Source of the DNA: Sphaerolaimus hirsutus
Lineage: Eukaryota; Nematoda; Chromadorea; Monhysterida; Sphaerolaimidae
Assembly: GCA_964036195.1 (NCBI GenBank)
Contig: OZ038453.1
Location: 23,088,352-23,152,351 of the forward strand
DNA: 64,000 nucleotides
Direction of reading: 5' to 3'
Positions within the stretch are counted from its first letter, which is position 1. Every line of letters begins with the position of its first letter. The notes under the pieces are model-generated. The model saw only the letters and a program-made list of their open reading frames with translations, did no database searches and had not been told where the DNA came from. The position numbers and the translations under genes were made by a program. Shown here in pieces: positions 25,140 through 34,230 of the stretch.

Positions 25140-25437
25140 AAATACAGCGACAGCGATTTTTGAGCGAAAAATAGTGTGCACTGCCTATCATTTCATATGG
25201 CTTTTATTACCCCTAGACGCGATTTTAAAGAAAAATAGGGCTTCATTAATAATTTAACTTAATGGCTTAATTTTCACTCCAGCGATTTTTATTTAAAAAA
25301 AAACAAGATTTTTATAAATCGGGGCCGTTAAAAAAAATCTATTTTTTTCCAACTGGAGTATACATAAAATATAAATACATACTTAAATACATTTTCAGGA
25401 AGACTTGCAAACGGCGCAATCGGAATGCAACTAAGCT
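25140..25437 (+). pseudogene. Duplicated fragment of a TSC1 intron and exon 21 start
   Basis: Closely matches TSC1 DNA at 58440-58612 joined to 59262-59325. It includes part of a TSC1 intronic transposon (ATCATTTCATATGGCTTTTA), the flank CTGGAGTATACATAAAAT, the acceptor TTTTCAG, and about 38 bp of exon 21 (GGAAGACTTGCAAACGGCGC), then diverges. It lacks the 639-bp element present at 58621-59259 in TSC1, so it preserves an empty site. It is a non-functional fragment about 33 kb upstream of its source. Confidence 0.75.
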
Positions 25438-25857
25438 ATAACGAAGCGGTATAAGCGCTATTGTTAAGCTATGTTTCAAATGTTTCTTTTCAATGCTTGT
25501 ATTTTCCCGTCCGCGCATATAGCAGGGCACTACTACTTCCAGTTCATTTTATTAATTTCTCTCCGTATGCCTGCAATTGGTATGCAATTCTTCTAGTGAA
25601 AAATGGTGAACAAAGTAAGAAAAATGGATTCTGGTTCTAAATTATTTTTTGCCGCGGCCACAATTTCACTTTCTTACATACAACCACGGTAAGAGTAGTT
25701 TTTCGCAAAAGGATCCGTAAAAAAATGATCATAGAATCTATACTTAATCTACTATTAGAATGTGTATTTGTGAATTGCGCACACCCCAGCACCGAGTAGT
25801 TAGCCCAAAGTGTGGAAGTGTTCAGAGTTGCAAGTGCGGGGCGGTGGCGGCGGTGCC
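25438..25857. other. AT-rich sequence, nothing recognised
   Basis: I see no gene, tRNA-like structure or complete repeat here. It separates the TSC1-derived fragment from the candidate minus-strand exon. Confidence 0.35.
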
Positions 25858-26127
25858 TCAGGCCTTGGCTGCCGCAAGCAAGTCCACTTTGTACTTATCC
25901 GCTAGCCCGATCAGGTCCTCGTTGCTTATACCCGCCTCGCTCTTTTGCAGGGCCGTAATTTCATCTTGTCCTGCTGGCGGGAATCTGCAATTTTTGCCAT
26001 TTTTCAATTCAATTTCTCCAAAATATGTCAACTTGCAGATGAGTCGTGCCTGTTGCTCAAGAGTTCTAAACGTTTTCGACAGGTTACCGTTGTCGGGCTT
26101 CCGCAAGCAGCGACAACAACGAAACAT
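25858..26127 (-). CDS. Unidentified possible terminal coding exon
   Basis: A minus-strand open frame of about 89 codons ends with a stop at 25858-25860. The last third reads GISNEDLIGLADKYKVDLLA and AAKA, in GC-rich DNA with codon use resembling the RPL30 exons, so it could be a real C-terminal exon. An internal 48-bp GT..AG intron (about 25981-26028, acceptor TTGCAG) is possible. I do not recognise the protein. It might be the missing end of POLD3, but there is no PCNA-box pattern (QxxIxxFF), which argues against that. Confidence 0.3.
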   Translation of the reverse strand: MFRCCRCLRKPDNGNLSKTFRTLEQQARLICKLTYFGEIELKNGKNCRFPPAGQDEITALQKSEAGISNEDLIGLADKYKVDLLAAAKA

Positions 26128-26164
26128 TCAAATATCACTAAGAGTTGAGCGACAGGCACGATTC

Positions 26165-26335
26165 ATGTGCAATGGCGCTGCACACACTAGTTTACTAACG
26201 GTAAACTAAGAATTTGGTAAACTCATTTTTCAGCTTCTGAGCACATCTGAGTTTACCGAAATGAGCTGTTCGTCAACTACAGTTGACAGAGATTTTAACT
26301 AACACATTCCGGTAAACTCAGATGCCCTCAGAAGC
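26165..26335. repeat. Hairpin repeat with central GTCAACTACAGTTGAC palindrome
   Basis: Arms TTTCAGCTTCTGAGCACATC-type and their inverse surround GTCAACTACAGTTGACAG, with ACACACTAGTTTAC at the end. One of at least eight copies (4355, 19115, 21455, 30316, 38755, 41150, 56895, 59715). Confidence 0.65.
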
Positions 26336-26337
26336 TG

Positions 26338-26905
26338 AATTTTGTTTCCTCGAATAATCCCCCAGTGCCGAGATAAGGGGGGTCTATAAAAAGGCGGTCA
26401 TTTTCCATGGCCGATGTGGACACTGACTTTTGAAGATTGATAAATCGGCCATTTCTGGGCAGATTTTATTCATTCACTACTTAAAATGATCGAGACGACC
26501 TGTAGATTCCAGTTTTGTGGTCGGATAAGTGATGTCTAAACTCCGTATGCCGATAAACTTAAAGCTTAGAGTTAAAATTGCTATAACTTTTGATTGGAAA
26601 AAGATATTGAAAATTTGTTGGGCCAGATGAGTTCTTTTAGTCTAAACTGTACGCTAGCATGTTCAGAAAAAAGTGTTTGCTGTGTTCAAAAACCGGGTCA
26701 AATCGCCATACGGAGTTTAGACATCACTAATTCAACAACAAAACTGGAATCTACAGGTCGTCTCGATCATTTTAAGTGTTGAATAAATAAAATCGGCCCA
26801 GAAATGGCCAATTTATCAAGCTTCAAAGGTCAGTGTCCACATCGGCTATGGAAAATGACAATCTTTTTATAGACCCCCTTATCTCGGGACTGGGGGATTA
26901 TTCGA
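26338..26905. repeat. Large inverted repeat, arms about 250 bp
   Basis: The left arm begins TTCCTCGAATAATCCCCCAG and contains CGAGATAAGGGGGGTCTATA, TCGGCCATTTCTGGGC and GATGTCTAAACTCCGTATGC. The right arm carries the same in inverse order, ending ATTATTCGAGGAAAC. Half copies are at about 11645-11900 and 50880-51010. It lies between POLD3 exon 6 and the candidate exon at 25.9-26.1 kb. Confidence 0.8.
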
Positions 26906-27093
26906 GGAAACCAAAAATTTTCGTCATAGCCCAGACCCCAAACCCCAACATACTCGAAGGGCAACAAAATGGGACGCAGAAATGTGCATTTCTATGAGAT
27001 CGCAAAAAAGATAAGAAACTTAGTTTACACCCTAATAAGATACATTGATGTTTGTAATTTCAAAGGCTCTTTCTGCAGAGAATAAATACATAC

Positions 27094-29372
27094 CCAAAAA
27101 TCCATCGTCATCCATAAAAGTAGCAGGTACGGTGTGTACATAAACACCCTGGGAGTTATGTCCACTGGTACGTTTCGCTTTTGGAGCTGTGGTTTCGATT
27201 TCTGACGTTTCTTGGTTTTTAGGAAGCTGTGAGAAATTTGTTGAAAAATTTTTAAGTTATCGTATGAAAAATGGAAAAGCATTTTAAGGATGTTTCATGT
27301 TTTGTGACAAATTCGAAATTTCAATATATGCTGGTACAAATCCGTTTATACCCAAATTTTTTCTCACAAAAGCATAATAACACCCACAATGTTCAAAAAG
27401 GAAGCAAATAACGACTCGAGAAAATTGTCAATATGAAGTGTCCCAATTTGCTTATATATTTATATTTGCTTTTATAATTATTTATTTCATTTCAAACATT
27501 TCATTGCATTTGTGATGACCTCAATTCGAAAATAAATTCCTGCTATCAGGAAAAATCACACAATTTCAAAAGCTTCACAATTTACCTGAGCATTTTCACT
27601 GTCCTTCAATCTTTCACAAATTTCGCCATCCTTTGCCGCCCGTTTTCTCTTTGTCGATTTCGGTTTGTCCCGTTTCGTCACAATCGATTTCGCACTTTCA
27701 TCTTTCGTCACGTTTGACTTTGGACTTTTTTCCGGGCTGGAATCACCAGTGGTGAATAGGTCCACGCAGGATTTGTTGGGGGCTGGGAAATTGCGGAAAT
27801 GTGAGAAGTATTTGATTGTGCAATTGAAGTTCGATTTTTCGAGGGGGGTCATGATTTTAAGGGATTAGTGCATGGATGGGTCTCCAGGATTATAGCTATA
27901 GCGAAAATGGCTGAAAATTTCATCCACATATAGTTGAGGGATTTCATATCCGCATATACGTGGTAATTAAATCGCGACAACTGTGCACTTTTTTATGGCA
28001 AAACGAGGGGGGGGGGCTTTCAGAGAAATTTCACCTTAAAATATCATTGACACCTGTTTGAAATTATCCAATCTTCTCAAAAGCCAATTTGCAGTTCGGT
28101 TCCCAAATAGGTGGGTTTTTATTTTTATTTTTACAACCAACCAGATTCATTCTCCAATTTTTCAGGAGTTTTCACTTTTGATTCAAAACTCTTTTTTTCA
28201 GCAATACATTTATCCTTTTCAACCAATTTTTCTTTGTCCAACTTGTTAGATTTCGCATTCTGAAATGACACAAAAACTTTGCACAAAAAATTACGACACT
28301 TAAAAAAATGAAATTTGAAAATTTGCGCAAACCTTGAAGAAATTTTCCGCACGACTTTTAGATTTCGGAGGCAATTCACATTTTTTCGAAGGACCAGGTT
28401 CATCAGAGTTTACCGTTTCAAAAGAATCGGGACATTTTTCAGGCGCTTTCACCGTATTTTCACACGGCGATGTATTTTTGGGTGTCCCGACATTTTTGGA
28501 ACGGGGCACAGATTCATTGTCGTACAATGCTGAGGGGTCCTGGAAAATGGTTCAGAAAAGGTTATGGGGAGATGATTGAAAAATACTAAAATGTGACAAA
28601 TATTTATATATTAAAATACAGCTATTTATCGAGCCAAAGGCCAAAAATTTGCCTTCTATACCGAACCAGGGGCGAAAATGGGGGTCAGGGGTAACCCCTC
28701 CCCCCAAACGCTCAGCTATCTATATATTTATCCCGGTGACAAATTTTTTGGCTTCTCACCCCTGAACCCCCCACCCAAATCGCCCATAGATTTACTGTGT
28801 CCAACCCCACGAGGATCAAAACTTAGCTTACCATGTCCCCAACCCCCTGCAAATGACACAGCTATCCACATATGTGGAGCAAGTTTTGAGTGATTTTGCC
28901 TCAATTTACACTCTAACACTCAAAACTATACAGGCCACTTTCCATAAACAGAAAAATTGTTACTCACATTTATTTGTTTAAGTGACAACGAATACACATG
29001 GCAGCTGTGCACAATTTGAAACTTTTCCTTTGCAATTTCAACTTGATTTTCAGGAACCAACACAATTTTTGTTATAGAATTCCCATTCGAATCAGTTTGC
29101 TCTCCACAAATAAAATAAACCGCATTTAATTGATCAGCAGAATTCTTCGACTTTGTCAAAACATCGGCCATTGAGCTGAAACGCGGGATTTAACACTTTT
29201 GGATGAGTGCCAAAATTCAAAAATAGGTTGAAAATGACTAAATTCTTCACCTGGTAGCTTGTTCCAGTGAACATTCTGCTGTTTCCCTTAGTTTTTCCAC
29301 TGTCAAAACTGATTGGTTGTCAAAAACTTCCGTAGAAATGACATCAGACGCTTTACTTTCACATTCCGACAT
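27094..29372 (-). CDS. POLD3: POLD3 homologue (DNA polymerase delta subunit 3), C-terminus not found
   Basis: POLD3 (Cdc27/p66) bridges POLD2 and PCNA in DNA polymerase delta. Minus-strand exons are 29251-29372 (ATG at 29372), 28968-29175, 28333-28539, 28142-28259, 27586-27782 and 27094-27226. Phases agree throughout (328 codons). Exons 1-2 match the winged-helix N-terminus: SLEQATRSSMADVLTKSK against human VNQAKQMLYDYVERKRK, AVYFICGE against VTYLVSG, KIVLVPENQVEIAKEKFQ against KVAVVREDKLEAVKSKL, and SCHVYSLSL against SIHVYSIQK. Exons 3-5 are Lys/Ser/Pro/Glu-rich, like the disordered middle. Exon 6 has FMDDDGFL followed by a split Val codon, like human YLDGEGCIVTEK. The final exon(s) with the PCNA-binding box were not found; a large inverted repeat occupies the next 600 bp. 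The per-residue similarity is modest. Confidence 0.75.
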
Positions 29373-30023
29373 TTTCGCAACTTTTGTTTAGTTTTGGTGA
29401 CAATCTGAGAGTTGTACAGAAATTTGGATGTTATACGCCATCAAAAATTCACTAAGTTCCGAGAGAAAAGGAAATGTTGCACCATAACTACATAAATAGT
29501 GTACCGTTGTACAAGTGAAGCATATCTAATCTTCTCAAACCTTCCCAGAAACTTTGCAAAAACATAAGTTTGGATATAAACGGAACTTAATACAAAACAA
29601 CAACAACATATTTTGGCAATCATCCAATGCATACAGTTTTTCTGATCCGGTCGCGTATGTAAACTTGGGCTATATCCAATTTCAAAATTGCGTATTGTAC
29701 TTTGAGCTAGCTTTCTCCAATTTCTGCTCAAAATTGCTAAAACGTGCTCAATTTCGCTAATTTTCCCCGCATACTAGCTATTTTCGTTTTTTTTACAAGG
29801 TAAAATACCTGTTTTTAGCTATTTTTGGCCTCTTTTATTTGTTTTATGGAGATTTTGAAACTTTGTCCGGCTGCCAAATTAACACACAGGGTATCTTCCT
29901 GTTATTGTTTCCACCCGAAAATACGACGTAAAGTTTCGCGATTTCGGAAAAAAAAGAAAAAGAAAAGGGGTAAAAATTGTTGGAAACTGGTGAATTGCCC
30001 AGGAAGCAAAAAGAAGCGTCAAA
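29373..30023. promoter_or_regulatory. Divergent intergenic region between POLD3 and RPL30
   Basis: Only about 650 bp separates the two start codons, which face away from each other, so the region probably contains both promoters and both 5' UTRs. A pyrimidine run CCTCTTTTATTTG near 29830 could be a terminal-oligopyrimidine start for RPL30, but that is speculative. No obvious transposon is seen in this interval, unlike most intergenic DNA in the window. Confidence 0.4.
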
Positions 30024-32636
30024 ATGGTGTCCGCCAAAAAAACCGTTAGTCCTACAAGTCGCCGAAATATTTTTCACATTTTTTTTGCGAAACTTCCATC
30101 GCAAAATTCCATTTTTCCGTCAAAAATCGCAGAAAAAGTCCGCGGAAAACATCAACGCCCGTCTGGCGCTGGTGATGAAATCTGGCCGATTTTGTCTGGG
30201 CTACAAGCAAACGCTGAAAACTCTGCGAAATGGCAAATCGAAATTGGTCATTATTGCGAGCAATTGCCCACCCATCAGGTTGTTTTTTTGGGAAACTTTT
30301 TCGTTGCGTAATGACCTAGCACACAAGTTTTCAACCGAAATTTCGTAAACTCATAAATCAGCTTTGAATTTAAGTTTTCTAGAATCTGTCACTTCTTGTT
30401 TATGTCAACTAGTTAAACGTCATCTAATCCTATAAAGCACAACTGTGTTGAAAGCTGATTTACGTTTTCAGTTTTTTATCGGCTGAGTATTGTTCGTGGT
30501 TGAATGACTGAAAAATGTCATGCACATTAGTCAAATATTATGTAAAATGTCAAATATCAGTAAAAATAAATTATTACTCGACATTAGTTGTTACTGAGTG
30601 CTGGAAATTTTACATGACATTCAACAAATTTTTGTGACCTCGTGCACTGGTGCAAGTCTCAATATTTCCACCCAACTTAAAAACAAAATATACGACTTTC
30701 AAAAACAAACCCCCTCAAAACAAAATCAACCAAATTTATTTCCCCCCCCCCCAGAAAATCCGAGATCGAGTACTACGCGATGTTGTCCAAATGTGGCGTG
30801 CACCACTACAACGGGACGAACATCGAATTGGGCACCGCGTGCGGGAGGTATTTCCGAGTTTGCACGCTCAGCATTACTGATGCTGGTTAGTGGGGGGGGG
30901 GTATTTTTTGTAGATTTGGACCCCCGCGGGGGTTCATATAGATAGCAAATCGCTCCTATGGGAGGGATAGATAGCTGAAATTTTTTTTTTTTTGGGGGGG
31001 GGGGGGTTCGCGGGGGTTCAATATATAGGGTTTTCCGAGGTATAGAAGGAAGAAAAGGGGAAAAAATCGCTAAAAGTAGGTAAAAAAATGGCTAAAAATA
31101 CGTATATAAGCACATATATAGCCAAAATAGGCGATAATGAACGGGAACTAGCGATTTTGGAGGCGGAAAACTATTAAAAAGGTACGGAAATCAGCTATTT
31201 TGAGAGAAAATTGGCCAAAAAATTTCAAAAATCGCTCCAGATAGATAGATAGCTGGACGATTGGGGGGGGGGGTTAGGGGATAGTAGGCGAAAATTTTGG
31301 CTCCAGGATAGATAGATAGCTGGCTGATTTGGGGGGTAACCCCCAACCCCCGCCCCACTACTAAACCCCTGGTGCTAGGGTTGGCCGTTTGAATGTTTTT
31401 TTAAACGTTTTTTTTAAAAAAACACGACGTCCGAAATGTTTTTTTTTTTTAAAAAACATCGGCTGAAATTTTTAGTACTAAGCACTAGGTATTTTGCAAA
31501 ATTTTTGCGCTCAAGCGCGCAATTTCACACACAAATTGACATTGGTAGTTGTTTTCATTGGTTTTATTGCATTTTTAGTATCAAAACATCCATTTCTATG
31601 TGCTACCATGGGTGAATAAGCCGACATATGTTGCTGTAATATATAATATGGAGGTAATGTGCTTCCATGTACCTCCACAGTGTGTAACTTCACTCACAAA
31701 GTAACAACCTCCTTTTATAACCTTGTTTGATCACCATTCCGTGCCAAACTTTACCTGAAGTCACGAACATTCGACTATAAGGCGATATACGAACGATATG
31801 TCGACGAAAAAGGATATTTTTGACACAAATCACCACTTATAATGCTATCCCATGGCTCCACAGCCATTATATGGTCATATTTAACATCACAGAGTATTGC
31901 CACTGTCTGATATACTTATATATGTTGACACAAGGTCATATCTGGGAGCTTTAAAAAAACATCGAGTTAAAAAAACGTTTTTTTGCAACCCTACCTGGGG
32001 GGGTTATTTTTGTCTGGGGGTAGTTGTGTACCCTGTTAAGTACGGTGTCAAATTTCATTTTCCGTTTTCCGCAGGCAATTTTTTTTAGTTTTCCGTTCCG
32101 TTTTCTCGCAAGTGCCAAAAATTTCCGTTTTCGTTTTCCGGCAAGTGCAAATTTTTTTCCGTTTCTGTTTTCCGCAGGCAAAACTATTTCCGTGTCCGCT
32201 TTCCGCAGGCAAAATTTTCTTATCCTTTTTCCGGCAAGTGCAAAAAAAATTTCTGTTTACGTTTTTCGACAAGTGGAAAAAGTTTTCCGTTTTCCGTAAA
32301 AAAAATTTGTTGACACACTACTGTTAAGTGACAAATTTTATCTTCAAAGTTTCAAATTTGTGGCCAGGGTAAAATGGCAATGGGTTTTTGCTGTCGAGAC
32401 TTCTTTAGGATTTTTGTGATTGGGGGCTAATTCCGTAAGTGGAGAAGTAAAAAACCATGCTAGAAGTGGGAAGTTAATGTAAAAGAGAAGTAAAACGACT
32501 TTTTTACTTTTTTATGCCTCGTTATGTCGCTTTCTGAATTTCTATTTTATCCTGATTTGCCCTTAATTTTAATTTTTATCCCAAATTTTCAGGCGACAGT
32601 GACATCATTAGGACGATGCCTGGTGCCGAGGCGTGA
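30024..32636 (+). CDS. RPL30: Ribosomal protein eL30 (RPL30), complete, 4 coding exons
   Basis: This is a component of the large cytosolic ribosomal subunit. Coding exons are 30024-30044, 30133-30278, 30755-30885 and 32593-32636. The spliced frame is 113 residues (human 115). It begins MVSAKKT (human MVAAKKT) and continues with [20 protein letters not shown] and [20 protein letters not shown]. It then reads [20 protein letters not shown] and [17 protein letters not shown], and ends [14 protein letters not shown] and stop. Every block aligns with the human protein. Donors are GTTAGT, GTTGTT and GTTAGT. Intron 2 carries a hairpin repeat, and intron 3 (1.7 kb) is packed with hAT-type elements. 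The exons are GC-richer than the surroundings, as expected for a highly expressed gene. Confidence 0.95.
30316..30490. repeat. Hairpin repeat in RPL30 intron 2
   Basis: Contains CACACAAGTTTTCAACCG, AACTCATAAATCAGCTTTGA and the inverse AAAGCTGATTTACG, the arms of the GTCAACTGTAGTTGAC family. It is followed by a TGTCATGCAC/TGTAAAATGTC segment up to about 30640. Confidence 0.6.
30886..31375. repeat. GATA/poly-G family element in RPL30 intron 3
   Basis: Holds TTCATATAGATAGCAAATCG, GATAGATAGCTGG repeats, G runs and a right end ACTACTAAACCCCTGG. It resembles the CAGGGGTCTCC elements at 44075-44570 and 62035-62476 but lacks a clear TSD. Confidence 0.55.
31376..31993. mobile_element. TAGGGTTGG hAT-type element in RPL30 intron 3
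   Basis: Ends are TAGGGTTGGCCG and TTGCAACCCTA. Adjacent bases CCTGGTGC and CCTGGGGG match 6 of 8. The interior shares ACATTCGACTATAAGGCGAT and GGTCATATCTGGGAGCTTTT with the copies at 40354, 47945 and 52513, and includes a TTTTGCGCTCAAGCGCGCAA palindrome. Non-coding. Confidence 0.75.
32041..32320. mobile_element. TTTTCCGTTTTC-array element, perfect 8-bp TSD
   Basis: Duplications CTGTTAAG (32033-32040 and 32321-32328) flank inverted ends TACGGTGTCAA and TTGACACACTA. The interior is a loose tandem array of TTTTCCGTTTTCCGCAGGCA. It adds another array type to the 8-bp-TSD families. Confidence 0.8.
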
Positions 32637-32739
32637 TAAAATATGACGATAAATGTTGTTTACTTTTGTTGTTTTACATTTTGAAAAGTGTTATTGGATC
32701 GCTGAAAAGTGGTTTTTGTTGTTTGAAGTTCCGCTTCGA

Positions 32740-32745
32740 AATAAA
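32740..32745 (+). terminator. Poly(A) signal AATAAA of RPL30
   Basis: A canonical AATAAA lies about 105 bp past the RPL30 stop codon, in AT-rich DNA, at the distance expected for a short ribosomal-protein 3' UTR. Confidence 0.55.
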
Positions 32746-32749
32746 TGAA

Positions 32750-34230
32750 ATGTTAAAGTTCTATTTATGTCTGATTTCTTTTTTATAAATGGCTTCTATA
32801 TGTTTGCCAATGTTTGCTGCTTTACTTTACACAAATTTTTGAAACTTATTGTTCATTTAAAATACCCACAAAACGAATTATTTGAAGAAAATCATGTAAA
32901 TTTAGCCTAAGTACTTTTAATTCGAAAAATGCCATCGTATCGCCATGAAATGTCTAAAACCGGCTGAAAAACTGAATGCAGACATTTAAATTATGATAAA
33001 GCTATAAATATAGCTTTTTCTGACCTCGTACCTCACCGCGAAATCTACGATAAGCTATCTTAATAGAGAAACGAAATTATCTGTATCACGTTAAATTCCT
33101 TCCAATATCGGCGAATTTGTAATCTTGCAATCTTAAGAATTTCTTTTTGTGAAATATTATAACGTTCTCCGTGAAGCATAGTCCTATAGGGCCCACACAC
33201 GCTAGTTGACATCGACACCAAATGTCAACTGGTGCCGATCCCGATTCAAAGCTTGCTGACGAGCCGACGGTCGACGCTCAAACGCAAACTTTGGATTGGG
33301 CTGTGAACCAGTTGACATTCGGTGTCCATCTCAACTAGCGCGCGTGGGGCCATTGGCGCGTTCTCGCATAAGACATAAGTACGCGCGAATGCATACCGCG
33401 CAGTCAGCCGAGTATTTTCACCTCACAAAAACACACAATTTCACCCACCTGCTGTGAAGCGTATCTCAATGGATTCAACGGGTGATGGGTGATTTGCTCC
33501 AATCGAAAAGCGATGATTTTCGGCATGGCTGCAAAAAAAATTTTTTGCCAGATTTTGAAGCGTCGAAAGTATAAAATACAAGGAAAATAGTGCCAAAGCG
33601 ATGATCTCGTAGCCGTAAGAATTTCTAGACTAGTTTCCAAAGATATTTCTACACTAACACTAGTGTTCACCGTGACTTCGTGTGAAAACTGAAAATTTTT
33701 CAAATGCAAATTAATGAACACGGTTGAATGATTTGATTTGATTGAAACTTGAATTTTAATTAATGAAAGTTAAAATTTGAAAATTTGAAAACTAAAACAC
33801 ATAAAGCATACAAAAAGAGTAGGCTGGATGTCGCCATGTGGCCATTTCAGTTTTCACATCGGTCACGGTGAAAACTAGTGTGTGTAGGGCCATTGGTATG
33901 ACTCGGTATTCTGACACAAAATACAAATGAGGCGTCTATTTCTAAAAGTCGATAAAACCAAGTTTTTCGACAATTGAGTTGAACTGCGCACCGAAAATCG
34001 GCCTTGCGCTTTTTTTGCCATTTTTAAGTGTTTCAACGTCACTTGCCTCTTCTGGAAAAATGGTGACACTTGGGAAAAAATTAGAATAAAGTCTCCACTA
34101 TTTTCGCGGGGACGCGGGAATGGCAAATTAAAAGTTCGTTTTAAAAGTAGACCCCTCAAACACATTCCCACACCTTCCCCAAACTTCCACAAAACAAACC
34201 AATGCAGAAACCACCAAAAAACCTCCAAAA
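32750..34230. other. RPL30-TSC1 intergenic region
   Basis: The first 400 bp is unique AT-rich DNA. A hairpin element with ends GGGCCCACACACGCTAGTTG and CAACTAGCGCGCGTGGGGCC spans 33187-33352. A related half element ends GAAAACTAGTGTGTGTAGGG at about 33866-33888. A fragment GAGGCGTCTATTTCTAAAAG at 33930 resembles the TIR at 58621. The TSC1 promoter should lie in the last few hundred bases, but no specific motif is clear. Confidence 0.45.

Noticed and set aside
30024..30311. Continuous 95-codon frame from the RPL30 start
   Set aside because: It reads through intron 1 and out of frame in exon 2; the spliced product matches eL30 instead.
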